From: Brachionus plicatilis
Lineage: Eukaryota > Rotifera > Eurotatoria > Ploima > Brachionidae
Direction of reading: 5' to 3'
Assembly: GCA_010279815.1 (NCBI GenBank)
Contig: QEOQ01000688.1
Coordinates: 1,056,412 to 1,120,411 of the forward strand
Length of the DNA stretch: 64,000 nucleotides
This document shows, one piece after another, positions 1-11,800 of this stretch. The translations under genes were made by a program, and so were the position numbers. Position 1 is the first letter of the stretch. Every line of letters starts with the position of its first letter. The notes under the pieces are model-generated. The model saw only the letters and a program-made list of their open reading frames with translations, had not been told where the DNA came from and searched no databases.

Positions 1-63
1 TAAAATTATTACTAATGGCGCGTATAGCCGAATGATTTTGTGTTAGTTGTAAGACCCGGTCCT

Positions 64-839
64 CCCTTCTAATGGGAGAGGTTTAAATTAGCAACAATTA
101 AATCAAATTAGATTAATTAAGCAAAAAAATAAAATAGCAACAATTAAAGTAGCAAATTTATTTTAGCAAATCACTTTTTTTTCTTAGCAAATAAAAAAAT
201 TTAATCAATTAAGCAAAAAAAAAAATCAATCAATTTAGCATTTTTTTTGAACCAAAATTAATAATCTAAAATTAAAGATAAATTTTCGTAAAATTTATCA
301 AAAGTATCCAATGAATATCGGTTTACAACTTCTTTTATTCTTTCGTCCAATACTATATAGTTTGGTTTTCTTTTATATTTAACACCAGTTGATAATTGTA
401 CTACTAAGTCTATACACTTAGCTTTACATGCTTCGATACATCTCCACTTTACTACACCAGCATCAGAAGAATAAACACGGAAAAAAAAACCATTAATGAA
501 TAATTGAGGACAGTCTTGTTGAGACATTGTTACGGTTCCGATTTGAATGTTTAAATTATTAAAGTCATTAACCAATTCATTTACAGCCATTATTAATTAG
601 TTTTTCAAAAACGCGCTTTTTAAGTTGTGTGATTTTTTTCTATACTTTATTTTATTCTTTTTTCTTAATTGCTATTTTTTTGCTATTATTTTTTGTTTTT
701 ATTTTGCTATTTTTTTGCTGAATTTTACTAACTTAATTGCTAACTTTTTTTCTTACTATTTTAAATTTGCCAAATTAATCGTGTTCAATTAACCTTGCTA
801 ATTTTACCTGTGCTAATCTAATACATAGCCCCTTCTAAT
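64..839. mobile_element. FLYWCH-bearing mini DNA transposon with 10-bp target duplication
   Basis: The element itself is about 74-829. It is bounded on both sides by the same 10 bases, CCCTTCTAAT (64-73 and 830-839), which reads as a target-site duplication. The ends form imperfect inverted repeats, starting GG and rich in the motif TTAGCAA on the left and TTGCTAA on the right. The only sizeable reading frame inside is a minus-strand FLYWCH-finger protein; no transposase is seen, so the element is probably non-autonomous. Duplications of 9-11 bp are typical of Mutator-like (MULE) elements, which makes that superfamily the best guess. It sits just upstream of, and probably inside, the 5' LTR remnant of the Ty3/gypsy copy that follows. 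Confidence 0.6.
258..590 (-). CDS. Small FLYWCH-type zinc finger protein
   Basis: A 110-residue intact frame. Residues about 28-72 fit the FLYWCH pattern: hydrophobic start (LFINGFFFRV), then KWRC, then KAKC followed by a beta-like LVVQL. FLYWCH fingers bind DNA and are found both in host regulators and in MULE-type transposons. The last metal ligands (normally HxH) are not obvious: the region after KYKRKPN has no histidine, so the finger may be degenerate or use another ligand. The frame lies between the inverted ends of a mini-transposon, so it was probably carried as cargo or is the remnant of a larger element protein. There is no sign of introns. The start at 590 is the first Met in frame. 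Confidence 0.55.
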   Translation of the reverse strand: MAVNELVNDFNNLNIQIGTVTMSQQDCPQLFINGFFFRVYSSDAGVVKWRCIEACKAKCIDLVVQLSTGVKYKRKPNYIVLDERIKEVVNRYSLDTFDKFYENLSLILDY

Positions 840-873
840 ATAAATAGAAGTGAAGTTAAGACTTCAATTCGTC

Positions 874-941
874 TTAAGTTTGGAAATAAAGAATTAAGAA
901 TTAATAATTTATTCTTAGTTATTATAAGTCCCCGTCTTTCA
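874..941 (+). repeat. 3' part of the 5' LTR
   Basis: This 68-bp stretch, containing GGAAATAAAGAATTAA and TTATTCTTAGTTAT, matches 4182-4249 with few differences and ends in CA. A TGG triplet follows at 943, where a tRNA primer-binding site would be expected. Confidence 0.65.
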
Positions 942-942
942 T

Positions 943-960
943 TGGTGATAGCTGTTAAGC
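943..960 (+). promoter_or_regulatory. Possible tRNA primer-binding site
   Basis: TGGTGATAGCTG begins one base after the LTR-like CA end. Primer-binding sites start with TGG because they pair with the CCA end of a tRNA. I cannot name the tRNA. Confidence 0.35.
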
Positions 961-1989
961 TTTAAATTATGTAAGCTAGTCAAGAGTTAAGAATCAAGCG
1001 TGTGCTAAAATCAAGTTTTAGTAAAGAAGCGTGTTGGTAAGAGAGAACAATAGAAAATTCGTTAAGTGAAAAGGAGATTAAGCTTTAAGTTGGTAAGCTA
1101 ATCAAGTTAGATTCGAGTGTGTAGAATCAAGTGTTGTTAAGGAATCCAAAGCGTGAATTCAAATCAAGTTGTGATTGGGAGATAATATTAGCTAAATTTG
1201 TTGAAGCATCGAGAAAATTGCATTTGATAATTTTTTATAGTGTGAAGAAAATGTGTATCAAGAAAAATTTTTTCATTGTTGCATCGAGAGAAATTTCAAA
1301 TCTGGTGTGTCGATTCTTAGTGTGATAAGAAAACATTTGAAGAAAAGCGAGTAAAAGCTTAGGAACAAGGAATAGAACTTACAGAGAAGATATTCAAAAT
1401 AAATAGTTGTAATTATTGTGTTTTAAGAAAAAAAAAATCAAGTAGTGCTGTGAAAAGTTGTCAAGCTTAGTGATTTTCAAAATTAGAAAATAGTAAAAAG
1501 TTGAAGCGTGGTATGAGAAATAATTTGGCTTACGATGGTGAAAGCGGATGTTATGATGAATTTGTGGCAGTTTTTTGTTTCCTTGAGTTACAATAAGATA
1601 AAAGTTGGTCCGATATTGTTAGTAAGTTCAACAAGTCTGTCGATTATAAGGAAATGTACACAGGGTTTTTCCAACAGTTTGGTCACAAGAGTGTGAGTGT
1701 TTATCAAAAAATTAATCAATCTTCAAGAAACGAATCGAATTAGAAAAGTTATTATAAATCAAGTGAGTATCCAACATCAAGCAAGCGTACCGAGTTTAAT
1801 CAAGAGAGGTAAAACAAGGGTAGTGGTTATAGTAATAATAATAGATACCGAAGCATTCAATCAAAAAATAGTCCAACATTGGCAAAAAGTTATACCATTG
1901 ATGCTGAATTAGAGAAATACGAAAGTCTAGAGGAGACGACAAATACAATTTATGTTCAAATTGTACTCATAATCAAGTATCGAATTTAG

Positions 1990-4180
1990 TAAGAGTTAGT
2001 GCAGCGTTAGAATTAAACCATTACGACATACCGATGAACATGTTAATTGATTCAGGAGTAACATTGTCCTTTATAGTTCCAGATAGAATACCAAAAGATA
2101 TGGCTAATCAATTGCAGCAATTTTTGAACAATAATGGTCAAGTTGATGGATGGGATCTCAAGAGGGCCGACTTAACAATAAGATCAGCTCGTAAGACAGA
2201 GAAAATCAAGTGTGCAACTGGACAAGTCAAATTAAGGATAAACGAATGGGTCGGAAATCATGAATTTATTTTCGCAAATGTGTCATTAACTTGTTTATTG
2301 GGTATCGACTTCTCAGGAAATTAAAAATAAATCTTTACTTTGAGAAGGGCCAAATATCGATTTGAGAAAACGATATTGAATTTTGGTTGAATTATATTTC
2401 AAAGCTAGTTGAAGAAGAAAAAACGTATTCAAAAGTAAAAAAACTAGATGGTAAAGTATGTGTTAAGGCAAATTCGAAAAATTTAGTTAAATTTAAGATT
2501 GATGGTGTGGATAAATAAAAAGGGTTAATGTTTGAATCTAAATCGCCGTCAATAAGTGATTAATGAAGAGGCGTTGTGTGGGCTAACAGTGAAGGTAAAG
2601 TTCAAGAAGATGGGACAATTTTTGTTAGTGTTTTAAATGCGTCGAATAACGATACTGTGATAGACTGTCCAACAGTAATCGGAGCAGTAAACGAATTTGA
2701 GGTCGTGACGGATCAAGCAGAGGATTTTCAAGATGTAAAGAAGTCATCCGGACAAGTGTTTAAAATAGATTTTTCAAAAATTCAAATTAGTAAGGAATTG
2801 TCGGTCAAGGATCCAAACGAGTTAGTTAAGTTAATGATCAAGTACGTCGATATTTTCCAATGGTCAGAATTCAAGATGGGTATTTCGAATGTGATAGAGC
2901 ATATAATAGATACAGGTGATTCAGTATCGTTAAAGCAAAGAGCTTATAGATTACCTCAAGCAGCTCAGGAGAATAATTCGTCAGATAAGAAAAATGTTAA
3001 GAAACAAAGTTATCTAGCAAAGTCATAGTCCGTGGTCTAGTCCAATCATGTTGGTCAAGAAAAAAGTTCAAGATGGGTAAATGCAAGAATTTAGATTTTA
3101 CATAGATTTTATAAACCTAAATCAAGATACAGTAAGGGTTTCATACTCGTTGCCGCGGAAAAATGACACAATAGATCCGTTAGGTGGGTCAAAATTTTTT
3201 TTTTACGCTAGATTTAGCTAGTTAATATTAGCAAATGCCACTAGCTCGTGAAGATAAGGAAAAGACAGCATTCATAGCAATCAATAAGCTGTATCATTTC
3301 AGCGTTATGCCGTTTGGTTTATTTAACACGCCGTCTACATTCCAGAGTTTTATGGATACGCTACTTAGGAACCTGACATGGAAGTACTGTCTTGTTTATT
3401 TAGGCGATGTTATGGTGTATACAAGGGATTTTATATCACGTTTGTGTCGTCTAGATTTTATCTTATCATGGTTTAAAAGTGCTAATTTAAAGTTAAAACC
3501 GTCAAAATGTTGTTTTGGAATGAGTCAAGGGGATTATTTAGGGTACTTTATAACAAATGATGGGTTATAACCTGATCAATCAAATCTTATTTCAAAAATG
3601 GAAGCTCCAAAGAATAAAGACGATATAAAGCGTTTTTTAAGGATGATGTTATATTATCGCCAATTCATTCCTGAATTTACTCCGACTGTGGCATGTTTGT
3701 TTGAGCTTACAAAAGCTAAAATGATTTTTCAGTGGATAAAGTGAGACCCAGGAAGCTTTTGAGAGGCTTAAGGAACAATTGGTCAAGGCAATATAGTTGG
3801 TTTATCCAGATCTCAAGAAGGATTTTTCAATTTATGCAGATGCTTCTGGAGTTGTCATTGGAGCAGTGTTAACGCAAATGGTTAATTTCGAAATTCATCT
3901 AGTTGCATTTAGAAGCCGTCAGCTTATGTTAATGAAAAAAACTATTCGACAAGGAAGAGGGTAATGCAAGCAATAGTTTGGGCTTCAAGGCATTTACAAG
4001 AGTATATTTATGAAAATTTTTACTGACCATAAATCGCTTAGTACTTTGGTCAAATCAAAAGAGCCGAATGGTCGGTTATGTAAGCAGTTGTTAAAACTGC
4101 AAGAATTAGATTAATATATGGTTTATATTTAAGGGAAACAGAATAATGCAGCTGATATTTTATCAAAAATAACTCAAGAA
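1990..4180 (+). pseudogene. Ty3/gypsy pol remnant (protease, RT, RNase H)
   Basis: Segments in order: an aspartic-protease-like piece (2034-2324) with active-site LIDSGVTLSF and the later LLGIDF; an RT leader (2576-3028) with the HIIDTGD...RAYRLP signature; an RT core (about 3028-3750) with SPW, LVKKK, MPFGL and the catalytic-loop region; and an RNase H remnant (about 3790-4180) with YADASG, a TDHKSL motif and AADILSK. The catalytic loop reads YLGDVMVY, so one of the two metal-binding aspartates (normally YLDD) is glycine. Frames change near 3028 and 3235, and stops occur near 3570, 3744 and 4110. Integrase is absent. It is an inactive fossil. Confidence 0.8.
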
Positions 4181-4181
4181 G

Positions 4182-4249
4182 TTAAGTTCGGAAATAAAGA
4201 ATTAAAAATTTATAATTTATTCTTAGTTATCATAAGTCACCGTCTTGCA
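4182..4249 (+). repeat. 3' part of the 3' LTR
   Basis: Direct partner of 874-941. It is fused directly to the end of the RNase H remnant, which marks an internal deletion that removed integrase and the upstream part of this LTR. Confidence 0.65.
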
Positions 4250-4719
4250 AAGTCATGCAAGAATCGAGGTTGTGAAACCGAGGAAGGAAAAATCTTCAAA
4301 ATATCTTATCAGGAAGGGATAAATATTTAAATTCCTTTCATCCTAAAAAAAGGGGGACCGGTTTCGATTTGTTAAAAATAACCGTGGGGATGACCATCTC
4401 GATTCATTTACCTCTGTGTAAGTTCAGAGCCTTTGCACAAAAGGTAATTGAAATGGAGATGAGCGACTTTCCATTATCCAAAAGAACTCGGTTATGAAGA
4501 AAACGTATAAAAAATTTTAACTCAAACGCTTAGATTGTATAGTATTAAATTCTTTCGTCGCTGATTGTTTTTTTTTTCTCTTCTTAACTGATCAACATTA
4601 TGTAAAATTTTCACCAAAATTTACTTACTTTTATAAGAATATTTAAAAAAATTTTATTCCGATTATCAAAACAAAACTTACATTTAGGTTCGAATTCATA
4701 ATCCCTTTTTTAATGCATT
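4250..4719. other. Unassigned stretch with a hairpin
   Basis: No gene seen. It contains an imperfect inverted repeat at 4395-4461 (CATCTC...ATTTACCT...GTG against its complement, arms about 24 bp) in a locally less AT-rich setting. The hairpin could be part of an unrecognised element or a small structured RNA. Confidence 0.4.
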
Positions 4720-6250
4720 TAGAATTGGAAAAATGTATTAAAAATTTTTGTTGGATTTAAATAAAGTTTTTTTCACTCATTCTAATCAGTAGGTAAAGTA
4801 TCAAATTCGAAAAAATTAACAAAGCTACATAATTCAATCAACATGGATCATGTAATGCAATTGCAGCTGTGGCTTTCTTCAGTAACTTCACTTGAAACAA
4901 TAGTTTCGAATAGTCTCTAATGTGTTGAACACAAAATCAGTAGGTCCATCTATTTTATTTGAAGCCAAATGACCAAATAACATAAAAATAAATATTTCAA
5001 GTCAAAAAGCAATCACATTAGACCTCAACTAAAAACCTTGTCCAAGACATCAACTTTGATTCGCTATGAATTAAAAAGCTGAACCAACAACCTTTTGTAA
5101 TTCTGGGACGCAATTCAAAAAACATTTTATCTTAACAGAACTAACAAATAGATACTAATAACTTGGTATCTTATCTAACTTATAATTTCGATTTTCGTGA
5201 CATGTCAAAATCTTCAGATACCCAATTTTAGTGAAATGTCGTTAAATATCGAACACTGGTGTTCAAAATGATATAATGACATGTCACTAATGTCAAAAAG
5301 CCCGAAATTTATATTTTATTTAAATACTAGTATCGGAATTAGTGACCTAATCCTTAATGTCGAATAAAATACAATAGAAATAATTAAAAATTAAAAAATT
5401 TTTCTATAAAATTATTTAACTAAAATAATCAAAAAGTTTTGACCGTTTATTTAAAAACAGCACGACATTGATAGTTTTCATTGATAATAAATAATCATTC
5501 GATTCCTAAAATTTTTTATTGTCACTGTAGACTAGTTTTATTACTAAGAGATTCTGATTATGTGTAATTAATTGTCACTATGATTGGAGAATTCAGATTT
5601 GGGCTTCATTGTCTCCAAAAATAGTGGCAATAAATCGTGTTTATTATTCTAATATCATTAATAAATTAAGTTTATTGTTTTTAATGATACCATTTGTAAT
5701 ATGTAAATTTAAAAGGTGGGATTAAAGCTGAAATTTTCTGGCTTTGTGTGACCCCTACCCCTGTGCTATGCTGAGGCAGAACCTTTAAGAATCACTTACC
5801 ATTGTTTCCAGCAGGCGCATTGACAATTCCATTCATAATGAAATAACAATAAGTACAGTATTTGTTCATCAGTTATGAATTTTTTTTAAATGAAATAATC
5901 TTAATTTAAATTAAATAATTTGCTGTATAGCTTGCCATTATTTGGTTAGATGTTTATCCTTGGAGAAAAATTTAATTAACTTAATCTGATAAAATAAAAC
6001 TTATTTCAAAAAATTAGATGGGCATTTGCAACAATAGTAGAAATGAGAGGCATTGTACTATATATCCTCCTCCTAAGGTTAGTGATTGAAGAATTTTTTT
6101 TTAAAAAAATATTTTTTCTCAGAATTATATCTAAAGCTCTTCTGAGAGTAAATATTCAATTTATTTTGATATAATTGATTATTCAAAAGAGATTTTTTAA
6201 AATTTTAATTTCCAAATGACATTAAAAAATCATTTGAAATATATAAATTT
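4720..6250 (-). repeat. Inverted dispersed copy of the 27-40 kb repeat
   Basis: The reverse complement of this stretch aligns with about 27.55-29.33 kb and with 35.5-37.1 kb. The best conserved part is 5700-5775, which matches 28435-28515 and 36255-36330 and includes GGGGTCACAC on the other strand. Other shared landmarks are the block with CATTGTTTCCAGCA near 5800 and the block with GAGAGGCATTG near 6050. No long reading frame is conserved among the copies, so this is a non-coding repeat, probably a piece of a transposable element. Confidence 0.7.
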
Positions 6251-6370
6251 CTATTTTTATAAATATGAATGATTAAAAATAATAATTTTAATTTTTAGTC
6301 GTTCGACTCGTTTGACTACAAAAAACAATATACCTTTAAGTAAAAAGACGAGTCAAAAAAAATCACAAGT

Positions 6371-7004
6371 TTTTGAAAGAGCAACTCTTGTTCTTCAAAT
6401 GAAATATAAGATTATATGCTTGCTTTTTAAATTTCTAAATAATTAACTAAATAAAAATGTATGACAAAAAAATGCATATCCGCCATTGCATGTTATTCAA
6501 GTTTAACGAAGGAAAAAATGCGACAGAGGCTACAAAATCGATATGTTTGGTTTATGGAGAGAACACTCTGAATGTTCGCAATTGCTAAAACAGCCACACA
6601 GAGCTAAAGGAGAGCGAAAAGTGTTTCTTTTAAATGACAACGCTAGGCCACATTTATCAAAAACGACTAGGAACACGAATATAATCTAGGCTGGGAAGTC
6701 TTATCTCACCCAGCTTATTCACCAAACTTAGCTCCTTCAGATTACCATTTGTTCCGATCCATGCAGCACTTCCTCAGTGAAAAAAGTAACCCAGACTTGG
6801 AGCAAAACAAAAAAAGACATCAGTCAATATTTCACCTCAAAACTAGCCAGCTTCTACGAGCGAGGGATCAAAATGCTGCCAGAAAAATGGGAGATGTGTA
6901 TTTCTAGCGAAGGAAATTATTTTAGTGACTAATTATATTTTATTTTAGATTTTATAAATAAATAAAGTCTAGAAAAAAACGAAAAAACTTATTAAACAAC
7001 CTAA
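6371..7004 (+). mobile_element. Mariner deletion derivative, copy 1
   Basis: Contains two ends of a mariner transposase: an N-terminal piece (about 6470-6580; HIRHCMLF, then GKNATEATKS and VYGENTLNVR, the first helix-turn-helix region) and a C-terminal piece (about 6600-6905; LLNDNARPH, then SPNLAPSDYHLF with the catalytic aspartates). The middle of the transposase, including the first catalytic Asp, is deleted. The 3' end finishes with CCTAA followed by a TA dinucleotide, as mariner insertions do. No matching 5' inverted repeat is visible. The same deletion is present in the inverted copy at 14633-15266, so the family multiplied after the deletion. Confidence 0.8.
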
Positions 7005-7006
7005 TA

Positions 7007-8150
7007 AGTTAAAAATGTGTAATTTGGATAACAAAAAATGGGGTAAGAAAAATCAAGTCAATTTGAGATTACATCATTTTTTATGACAACAAAACTGTCA
7101 AAAAAGGGTTCAAAAGACCCCTCAGGTGTTCTAGTGTTAAAATCATTGACTATTTAATTATAATTTACACTAGAAAATGCAAATAAAATGTTTATTTTTT
7201 TTTAAGTAGAAAAATTGATGAATTGGTAAAGAGTTAAAAGATACAAAGATCAAATTTAAAAAACCCTTATTTTACTTATTAATGTATCATGTTAATTGAT
7301 TTTACATGTATAACAAGCTATCTTTAATAAATTTTTTCATAAATATATTATTAATTTAACAAAATTTTATTCACAAAATGATAATAAAATTTAGCATAAA
7401 ATAATTATATTAATTATAAATTAAAAACTCAAGATTTGCATTAGATCTCCACGAATTCTTTTGTGATCTAAAGACCTCTGAACCTCCATAAAATTCATTT
7501 GAATTTATAAAAATAAAATCAATTTTAAACTAAAAAATAAACAAAACTATAAATAGAATTTTATATTTTTGGAAATTAAATAAAGATTTAAATGAATTAA
7601 TTAGTGCATACTTTAACAAACTTTCATTAAAGAAGGTTTTGAAAAAGTATTTTTCTTACGTTGTTTTTTAAATAACGCTATGGAAAAATAAATAATGACT
7701 TTTCAATTTTTTATATTAATTAAATTAATAAATAAACGTGTAAAATTAATACTTTTTCCTTTATCTAATTATCTTAAAATAATTTTTTTTTTAAAAGAGT
7801 ATTTAAGCCTTTGAAAATATTTAGTTCCTTTATTTAAATAAAAAAAGTTTTTAGTTTCATTCTTGTAATAATTTAATGAGATTTAAGTTTTAGAGATAAT
7901 AATTTTACTATAGGATAAAAATTTAATATTAGGAATTAAAATTGATTTGAAAAAAGTACGACTTTTTGATTCAATGTTTTTGTACATTAAATTATTCTAA
8001 AAGTCTAAAATAAACTTGATTAATAAAAACATATTTCTTGATAGAATAATGAGAGCGATACTTCGCTATCATTACCACGGAATTCTCAACCTAAATCACA
8101 AAAAGTTACATTTAAAATTTAATTTAAGAAAATAATTAATTTTATTTTTT
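7007..8150. other. AT-rich stretch, nothing recognised
   Basis: No coding frame, inverted repeat or element end was recognised here. Confidence 0.5.
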
Positions 8151-8448
8151 AAAGCCTGATGATTCGCAATCTAATTCTTCTTTCAAATTAATCAAAGAAC
8201 GTTTAATTGACCACCTCACAAAATTAGCTTTAAATGGTGTTTTTGAAGGCAAAATTTTTAATGTCGAAAACGCGAAAGGCTCTTTTGTTAACAAAAAATA
8301 TTCTTCAGTCTTTAATTGGTTCGAATCAAAAATCAAGTTAAAACTTCATTTCAAATGTTCATTTCAAATGTCGCTTAAGTCTTAGAAAACATGATTCTGC
8401 ATACTTTACAAATCAGAAATTAGGAAAACCCGGAATCGATTTTGTGAT
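8151..8448 (+). pseudogene. 5' part of a split hAT-type transposase (hAT-B)
   Basis: The plus strand has an open frame whose pattern (LALNGVFEGKIFNVE, then FNWFES and FKC) parallels the start of the hAT-A transposase at 10.1 kb (LNGIFEKKNFKIEE, then FFDSQ and FKCVQC). A second short segment (GKPGIDFVIGSN) ends at the insertion point of hAT-A. Past that element the same frame resumes as QFPRFICSAHKLSIAV at about 12706. Most of the BED finger and the N-terminal catalytic region are missing, so the gene had probably decayed before the insertion. Confidence 0.6.
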
Positions 8449-8460
8449 TGGATCCAATCA

Positions 8461-8690
8461 TACAATCCGACATGAAAAATCGACGTGTTCGGGTACAGAT
8501 ACGTGTACGGTACACGTACACGTATCCCTACCTGGACATGTCGATTTTTCGGGTATTGTACACGTACACGTACACTAATACACGGTATTACACGTGTATT
8601 TACACGTACACGTACACGAATACACGGTATTACACGTGTATTTACACGTACACGTACACGAAAACACGGTATTTGACGTGTAATTTTACA
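8461..8690 (+). repeat. Left terminal inverted and subterminal repeats of hAT-A
   Basis: A unique inverted end (about 150 bp) is followed by about two and a half copies of a 42-bp tandem unit built from TACACGTACACG, AATACACGGTAT and TACACGTGTATT. Such arrays near hAT ends are the usual binding sites for the transposase's BED finger. Long in-frame translations through this array only reflect the repeat. Confidence 0.8.
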
Positions 8691-8857
8691 TTCAAAAAAT
8701 GAAAAAAATAGAAAAATGTTAAATTAAAAATGAAATTTTCTATCAAAATTTTAAATTTCCTAAAATTTTGAATTTTTTTAAAATATTTTAAGTAAACTAA
8801 AAACTAAAGCTAAAAGAATAAAAAATCAAAATTTTAAAAATATAAATAATTGAAACG

Positions 8858-11800
8858 ATGCCACCCAAAAGATCGAATCAACGGAACACAATTCCTTCTA
8901 TAAATGCTCTTCCGGCATCAGTCTCTCAAAACTCGAGGTCAAGAAGATCAAATGGTCTAACACAAACTCAAATTCAACCTCAAAGTCCGCCGAATAGTTC
9001 TCAAATTAGCAATGACTTGAATCAAACTCAATCGAGCCAGGTTTCGACTCAAACAACTTATAAAATATCCGATGAAGGTATTTACATTTTCCTTTTTATA
9101 ATATTGCTAGGAAGGGACTCGAAAATGAACTTTCACTGAGTGAGATTGATCATTTTTTAATTTAGTTAATAAAAAAACATTAGAAGAAATTGAAATAAAT
9201 AACTTGAAGTTTTTATCTGAGTAAAAAAAACTTTTTAAACGTAAACTTTTTTGTATAATGTGTTATTGCTGGTTAGCTATTTAATTTTTCATTCAAGAAA
9301 TTTATGATAAATAATTAATTAATTCATTTACAAGAGATTAAAGGTTCCCAACCATTAGCAAAATAATATAATTTATATATTTGTATTACTAACTAAAATA
9401 AGTAATATTGATTCTATTCGTCAGAATTTGAAATTAGCCCACAACTGCGGAAATATTAATTCTATAATAAAATTGTAAAATCTATATAAATGGCTGATTT
9501 TTTATATTTTTCTTTTTAGTTTTTTAGTTCGATGTGTATTTGATTTATTCAAATAATGGCAAGATCAGGAAAATTTATTAAATATTTAGATCTATATTTT
9601 TGTTTTAAAACTATCAATTTATAAAAGTTGATACCAGTCAAACTTTTAAATTTAATCACTTAGTATTATATCGCTAATTTTATATAGTTTTTTTCGAATA
9701 TTTGATTGAATAAAAAGTTTTAATTTTACTCAAAATACTTTTGAAAAATAAATTTATATTCTTTTTATGTATTCACTGTTAGTCTCTCAAAAATTTTAAT
9801 TTTTTAAAAGTAAAGAGAAAAAGACAGTAAATCATTAAAGATTTTTTTAATTTTTAATTTAATTTTGAATAAGAATTGTTTATATGTAATTTTTATTGAA
9901 ATTAACTAGCCTTTTACACTTTTCACTAATCTTAACACTTAAAATTAAATTAATTCTAATAAATTACTTTAATCTATTTGAATGCTCTAGATTCTTCAAA
10001 AATAAAGTAAAATTCTATAGTTTTGTAAATATTGTTTATATTTTACTTTTACTTTCAAATTTATATAAATTAAGATAAAGCCAGATTGAATAAACTTATC
10101 CAAGACGGCTTAAACGGTATTTTTGAAAAAAAAAATTTTAAAATCGAAGAAAAGCTAGCAAAATACTCGCCAATTCTTCATTTCTTTGATTCCCAAACAG
10201 AATTCGATGTACGACCGAAAGTTTCCATTCCGTTTAAGTGTGTTCAATGTGGACGGTCATACAAAGCCAAATTAGGGGAGTCCGGAAATTTAAAAAAACA
10301 TTTAGAAAAGGTTCACAAAAATGTTAAAAACTGGCTTAATTCGTATTTATCACATGTTGATCGTCACCAAAAAAAGTGGAATTTAGATGATAATTTGACA
10401 AATCTGGCAAAATATTTTTTAACATCTTCAGCTGCAATTACAGAAATTGCAAATCCATTCTTAAGGAAAATGTTAAAATTTGATATTCCTTGTGAAGACA
10501 CTTTCAAAACTAATATTTTGCCAGAATTGGTTGAAATTCTACACAAGTCTATTCAGGAAATGTTAAAAGAAGCTAGGTCTATTTGTCTAATTACTGATCT
10601 TTGGTCAAATATTTCGGCTCAGCAGTATTTAGCTCTAGCAGCCTCTATGGTTTTTAACAATATGAAAAAAAATATTCGAGTTATCGGTATGGTACAGTTA
10701 AACGGAACTTCAAACGCCGAGGCAATCAAAAACTGTATAGAGACAATAATAAACCGATACAACTTTGATAAGAGAAAGGTGTGTGGTATCAGTTGTGATC
10801 AAGGCTCAGCGTTGGTTAGATTGTTCAAACAAAACGAAAACTGTTTGTTTGACGAACTAATCGGGCGCTCTAACACGTTAAACACTCAATTAAGTCAAAT
10901 TGGTACCGAATCTAGCCAAAATGATGTTGTCTATTTATTCAATGAAATAGATAGAGAAATTGAGGAAGTTGTTAACGCGGAAGAAAGTTTTCAAAATGGT
11001 GATTCAGTTGCAGTTGGAAATGCTGTTGAAATTCAAGCTGAAATAGCAAATGAAAATTCAAATTTGTTTGAAGCTGAACAAACAGAGTCGGACGAAAATG
11101 TTTATGGAGAAAATCGGATCCGATCAATTTCCTAAATATTCAAATAGAAACTAACTCAGTTCCAAGATATTCCTGTGCTGCTCATAAAATTAATCTAGCA
11201 GTACGCTCTTCTATCGTGAAATGTAAAAACTTTAGTAAAATTCTTGTAAAACTATCTAAATATGCCAGCTCTATAAGAAAATCTAATATAAATTCTGTAG
11301 ATTTCATAACCAAAAAATGTAAATTGAGATGCGAAAATGGTACCAGATGGTCATCTTCGTACTTAATGTTAGAATCTTTTTATAAGGCTTATGAAAAACA
11401 CGCATTTAACATAGATAATCCTTGTCCGATTTCTAAAGAAGTAATTATTTCTTTCTTACGAGTTTTGTACCCTCTTTATACTTTTTCGATTTTAACTCAA
11501 AAAACTGACTGGACAATAGGAGATTTAATTCCTGCTCTCATTATTGTAATTCATGGAACACTTGAAACCATGAATGAGCAAGGTGAGATGAACAAACTAG
11601 TAGAGCAACTAAGAGAACAATTAAAAAAAAGATTTGAATTTGAGCTTGATTCTAGAATTTATCTCACCGCTGCTTTATTAAATACTTCAAAGTTAGAGCT
11701 ATGGTTTTCAGAAGTATATGGAGTTGAGTATAAAAAAAAAGCAACTGATAGTTTTGCTGAGACTGTTTACTTTTTGTTAGAGGAAACAAAAGAGTCAAAC

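Larger units (their letters stand above)
840..4249 (+). mobile_element. Decayed Ty3/gypsy LTR retrotransposon
   Basis: Protease-like, reverse transcriptase and RNase H segments occur in the usual Ty3/gypsy order, all on the plus strand. A 68-bp near-identical direct repeat (874-941 and 4182-4249), ending in CA each time, brackets them and is read as the 3' part of the two LTRs. The RNase H-like end runs straight into the second repeat, so integrase and the first part of the 3' LTR are missing. The coding part has many stops and frame changes. About 1131-1990, where gag would lie, has no motif I recognise. The copy is dead. Confidence 0.75.

Noticed and set aside
1131..1912. Two short frames upstream of the gypsy protease, considered as gag
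   Set aside because: No capsid or CCHC zinc-knuckle motif is visible; position alone suggests gag, which is not enough to call it.
8142..8336. Minus-strand 64-residue frame
   Set aside because: The plus strand of the same stretch encodes the hAT-B N-terminal pattern, which explains the openness.
8448..8702. Tyr/Thr-rich and Arg/Thr-rich frames, also on the minus strand at 12317-12856
   Set aside because: Translations of the 42-bp subterminal array of hAT-A in several frames; no real protein.
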